DNA from: Sweltsa coloradensis
Lineage: Eukaryota > Arthropoda > Insecta > Plecoptera > Chloroperlidae
Assembly: GCA_024449915.1 (NCBI GenBank)
Contig: JAMZAV010003223.1
Coordinates: 1-64,000, forward strand
Direction: 5' to 3'
DNA: 64,000 nucleotides
Part shown: one piece after another, positions 60,021 to 64,000 of the stretch
Numbering within the stretch: position 1 is the first letter of the stretch
Layout of the letters: every line of letters begins with the position of its first letter
Program-made: the position numbers and the translations under genes
Notes under the pieces: model-generated
Database searches by the model: none
What the model was told of the DNA's origin: nothing
Seen by the model: only the letters and a program-made list of their open reading frames with translations

Positions 60021-61288
60021 CTTAAAGAAAATATCACACTGAATTACATAAAAAAAGAATTTTATTCCCTGCGTTACCGAAAACTAGGTTTCCATTTTAA
60101 GGGGTGCGTATTTAACCAAAATCAATTAAATTTAATTAAAATACCTATGCATGAAAATAAAAACAAATAGTTTTCCGAAGCGTTTGGAATTTAATTTATT
60201 TTTAATGTAATTCATTGATATATTATTTTTGTCATAGTCAATTTTTATGTATGAATATGAGGCTTCACAAAATTAGATAGAATGAAATAGAAAGGCACCT
60301 ATCGTACACTTTTTCAATATTATTATCTCGATTCTAGAAAATTATAAAAAAAAAGTGTTTTGAATCTGTCAAAAAGGCCATATACACCAAAATGTGCTAG
60401 CATTTTCTGCCTGATTTGGGGATAAATCTTGAAAAATCTTCTATGGGCAGGATGCCCATTTAGGCCTATCCATTATTAATAAATTATGTATTAAAACTAT
60501 TAATTAAACCGTTATTAAGGTTTAAACAGTGGCGTACCGGTAACCAAAGCCGCCCCCGCAAGACTTGGGGGGGGGGGGGGGCCCCCTGGTCAAACTGAGT
60601 TCAGGGGCCAAATATGAGTTTATTGATACTCGTGTATAGAGAAAAAAAAACTATATTGTTACTAAAATTTATTTCCAAAAATCTATGTTTGACACTTGCG
60701 TTTTCATTTTGCATCATTAACGAATCTATGTTCACTCGATGTTCAATTTAACGACTCCGATATGCAGACGCTATGCGCCGATATGATGCGCTCTCTAAAA
60801 TTAGCATCACATCAAAAAACGAAGTAGAAAAAAGAAGCAAAACCAATTAAAATGAAAAGGCACGTTCCCAATCTGTTTTGATGGTTGTCACACAAAATTG
60901 TTACAGTCGAAAAGTATAAAGTATGGACTTGATCTACACTTGTAGCAGGGCCAAATGAAAAATCGTTTTATTCTTCGTTCGTTCGTGAACTCTTAGAAGA
61001 CCAACGACTGTCAGATACCCCCCACCCCTAGATGTATTAGTTTTTAACCAAAACGGGCAAATTTGGGGTCATTTTTACTTCTTTTTTTGGAAAAATCAAA
61101 AAATTATTTCCGGAACAAACAAATAAAATGAAAGTGTGGATGAAATTATATTTTCAGATTTCGTTCAACGATTAATTTGGCATTGAAAAAAAAAAACTAT
61201 TGAAAAATTCAGAGATGCACCCCTGTAAAACCCGCACCCACCACTGGCCAACAAGTGGATGTCTACTCCAAAATAATATCAACCCATT
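60021..61288. other. Mostly featureless; one hAT-like left end
   Basis: At 60527 CAGTGGCGTACCGG starts like the hAT at 25661 and is followed by a G-run (60567-60584), but no right end is found. The rest is AT-rich. Confidence 0.4.
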
Positions 61289-62058
61289 TGATGACCGTAG
61301 TGAGCGAAGCGAAGATTCAATTTTTCTACACTGGAGAAAAAATCCGGAATGTTTTTCTTTTTTAATTTTTTTCTGTTTGTATTTTTTGTGTTTTTGTTTT
61401 AACACGATTCCGGCTAAATTGATACTCCAATTACAAAAAATTTTCTGAAGGCCTTTGAAATCTCTGAAAAGTAGAACTGCCACGATTTTGAGCGAATTCA
61501 ATAATTATTTCTCATGAAAATCACCATTTTAAGATTTTTTTCAGATTTTTTTTAACAATTTCTTCGACTTATAACACCTACATGCTTTATCCGATTGTAA
61601 TGATTTTCTCACAGAACCTTAATTTTATGAATAAAGATATTCGTGTGAAATTAGAGCGTAATCAAAAAATTATTTTTCATGGGAAAATAAAAATTTTACG
61701 TGTTTTTTTCTTTTTAAAACAATTCTTTGACTTATAACACCTACATGCTTTATGCTATTGTAATGATTTTTTCACAGAACCTTAATTTTATGAATTATTA
61801 AACTCGTGTTAAATTTGAGCGCAATCGAATAATTATTTATTATGAAAATTGCAATTTTTAAAGATTTTTTTCTTTTTAAAAATTACGATTTACTTAAAAA
61901 ATTAAGTTAATTTTTTAATTTTATTAATTTAATTTAAAAAAATCTTCGACTAAATAATGGTTTTTCACAGAACAACAGAAAATCCGCGTAACACAAATGG
62001 CAGCTCAATGCACCAATTACGCTCATCCACAACGCGGCGGGTGGGTGTTTTCCCCGAT
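61289..62058 (+). mobile_element. Helentron-like family A, array copy 1
   Basis: Starts near GATGACCGTAGTGAGCG (altered 5' end). It has the CACTGGAGAAAAAATCCGG block and subrepeats, then ACGCTCATCCACAACGCGG and a damaged 3' end without a clear CTAG. Confidence 0.62.
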
Positions 62059-62099
62059 TTGGTTAGTCAGAAAACACTCCCGTAGGTGTAATTATTATT

Positions 62100-62860
62100 A
62101 ATGAGCGTAGCGAGTGAAGCGAAGATTCCATTTCACCACCACTGGAGAAAAAAATCCGGGAAAGTTTTTTTTCTTCTTTTTTTTTCTTTTTGTATTTTTG
62201 GCTGTTTTGTTAACACGATTCCGCTAAACCGATACTCCAATAACAATGAAATTTTTTTGGAGGCCTTTGAAATCTCTGAACTTAGAACTGCCACGTTTTT
62301 GAGCGCAATCGAAAAATTATTTCTCATAAAATCGCAATTTTACGATCTTTTTCCCATTTCTTTGACTTATAACACCTACATGCTTTATTCCGATTTTTGA
62401 TTTTGTCACAGAACCATAATTTTACGAATTAAAATAATCTTGTGAAATTTGATCGCAATCGAAAATTATTTCTTATGAAAATCGAAATTTTACGGGTTTT
62501 TTCTTTTTTTCAAACAATTCTTTGACTTATTACACCTACATGCTTTATTCCAATTGTAATGATTTTTTTTTCAGAACCTTTAATTTTTTTGAATTAATAA
62601 AATTCGTGTGAAATTTGAGCGCAATCGAATAATATTTCTTATGTAAATCGCAATTTACGATTTTTTTCTTTTTTTCCCAAATTTAAAATTAATTTAAAAA
62701 AAATTAAATTTAAGTTTTTTTAAATTTAAATTAATTTTAAAAATTTCAACTTAGTCATGATTTTTTCACAGAACAACAGAAAATCCCGAAACACATGGCA
62801 GCTCAATTGCACCCCTTACGCTCATCCAACAACGCGGCGGGACTTAAGCGTTTTTTCCTC
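62100..62860 (+). mobile_element. Helentron-like family A, array copy 2
   Basis: AATGAGCGTAGCGAGTG start; ACGCTCATCCAACAACGC, CTTAAGCGTTTTTTCC, CTCGT at the end (CTAG changed to CTCG). Confidence 0.68.
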
Positions 62861-62864
62861 GTTA

Positions 62865-63666
62865 TTGGATGAGCGTAGCGAGCGAAGCGAAGATTTCATT
62901 TCACTACACTGGAGAAAAAAATCCGTTTTTTTCCCCTTTTTCTTCTATTTTGTGTGTGTTTGTTAACAAAATTCCGGCTAAACCCAAAACACTAATTGCA
63001 ATGAAATTTTTCTGGAGGCCTTCGAAAACTCTGAACTTAGAACTGCCAACGTTTTTGAGCGCAATCGAAAAATTATTTCTCATAAAAAACGCAATTTTAA
63101 AGATTTTTTTTCGATTTTTTTTTAAAAATATTTTCGAACTAAACACCTACTACACTACCTAACCCCCTTTTCCGATTGTAATGTTTTTTTCACAAAGAAC
63201 CTTAATTTTATAAATTTTTATATTTGTGTGAAATTTGAGCGCAACCGAAAATAATTTTTCATGAAAAACTTTATTTTACGATTTTTTAAAACAATCTTTG
63301 AATTATAACACCCAAATGCTTTATCCGATTGTTGTGATTTTTTCATAGTACCTTAATTTTATGAATAAATATATTCGTGTGAATTTGAGCGCAATCCAAA
63401 AATAACTTTTCAAAAGAAAATCGCAATTTTACGTTTTTTATTTCTTTATTTTACATTTATTCGAATTATAACGTCTACATGCTTTATCAGATTGTAATGA
63501 TTTTTATACAGAACCTTAATTTATGAAATTTAAAACATAGGTGTGAAATTTGAGCGTAATCGAAAAATAAATTTTTATGAAAAACGTAATTATAACGCTT
63601 TTTTCGCTTAAAAAACTTACGCTCATCCAACAACGCGCCTGAAAAAGCGTTTGCGAAACATACTAG
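62865..63666 (+). mobile_element. Helentron-like family A, array copy 3
   Basis: TTGGATGAGCGTAGCGAGCG, four to five subrepeats, then ACGCTCATCCAACAACGC, AAAGCGTTTGCGAAACATA, CTAG at 63663-63666. Three bases separate it from copy 2. Confidence 0.75.
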
Positions 63667-63679
63667 TTTACTACAATTC

Positions 63680-63790
63680 AGAAAAAAAAAAAAGTCGCCC
63701 CAACCAGGATTCAAACCACAAGGTCACCCACAGTCCAGGAGAGCATCTTACCATGCCCTTCAGATGTATAATGCAACTAAATATTCATAG
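63680..63790 (-). mobile_element. tRNA-derived SINE head, reversed
   Basis: Minus strand: GGGCATGGTAAGATGCTC, TCCTGGACTGTGGGTGACC, GGTTTGAATCCTGGTTGGGG. B box GGTTTGAATCC. Same type as the next, on the opposite strand. Confidence 0.65.
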
Positions 63791-63795
63791 ATTAA

Positions 63796-63895
63796 CATTT
63801 CCCGTCCTGATGGTCTAGTAGTTACGACGCTCACCTGGAGTGTGGGAGACCCGTGGGTTTGAATCCGGTTGGGGCGGACTTTTTTAATTTCTGAA
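63796..63895 (+). mobile_element. tRNA-derived SINE head, forward
   Basis: TGATGGTCTAGTAGTTACGA (A box), CTCACCTGGAGTGTGGGAG, GTGGGTTTGAATCCGGTTGG (B box), then TTTCTGAATTGAAAATTAA. Forms a head-to-head pair with the reversed copy. Anticodon loop too irregular to be a working tRNA. Confidence 0.68.
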
Positions 63896-64000
63896 TTGAA
63901 AATTAATAGTATTATTACATCTTAGACGACATTGAGTGCCAGCAATAATTGAAAACGACACAAAATTAATGTTTAAGATGAGCAGGTTCCCATATCGGTA

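Overview
Eukaryotic (metazoan) nuclear DNA. It has split genes with GT-AG introns, low gene density and very high transposon load. The two recognisable genes are conserved animal genes, both on the + strand. The palindrome AGGCCT, usually as TAGGCCTA, recurs throughout. CEP43/FOP, LisH-type centrosomal architecture, Helentron-type elements, CAGTG/TAGGG hAT elements and tRNA-derived SINEs fit an invertebrate animal, probably marine. I cannot name the clade from sequence alone.

Genes: (1) EEF1AKMT1 (N6AMT2), the lysine methyltransferase of elongation factor 1A. Its last two coding exons lie at 1616-1763 and 2288-2646; the 5' exon lies outside the window or was not found. (2) CEP43 (FGFR1OP/FOP), a centrosome/basal-body protein, in five coding exons: 9460-9543, 21981-22034, 23974-24787, 29533-29654 and 35644-35766. 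Phases join cleanly to a predicted 398 residues, close to the 399 of human FOP. Introns 1 and 4 are inflated by transposons. Downstream of 36 kb I see no gene I can name, only three weak exon candidates (42.2, 45.1 and 48.7 kb).

Region by region: 0.2-5.5 kb, hAT and foldback elements around EEF1AKMT1 plus a LINE reverse-transcriptase fragment. 5.6-8.2 kb, three copies of Helentron-like family A. 10.0-11.8 kb, two adjacent TTAA-flanked (piggyBac-type) elements. 12.2-15.7 kb, a three-level nest. 16.8-18.6 kb, a second three-level nest. 18.6-22.9 kb, four copies of Helentron-like family B. 25-29.5 kb, hAT elements, LINE fragments and a hammerhead ribozyme. 29.8-34.6 kb, foldback (Penelope/retrozyme-like) elements with hammerhead ribozymes, broken by LINE, TTAA, TA-flanked and SINE insertions. 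36.7-48.5 kb, scattered MITEs, hAT elements and SINEs. 49.2-55.2 kb, a homopolymer-rich, poorly resolved stretch with a large inverted repeat. 55.3-56.9 kb, one Helentron inside another. 57.9-59.1 kb, a second copy of the 38.8-39.5 kb repeat. 61.3-63.7 kb, a head-to-tail run of three Helentron copies.

Most notable: several hammerhead ribozyme motifs (two with intact cores in the inverted arms of one element, one of a different family, two decayed). Two unrelated-looking Helentron-like families share the same end design: a 5' terminal repeat, its inverted copy before the 3' hairpin, the hairpin AACGC...GCGTT, then CTAG. Nested insertions allow relative dating. EEF1AKMT1 carries DLPF where the family has DPP[YF]. 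No bacterial operons, CRISPR arrays or rRNA were seen.
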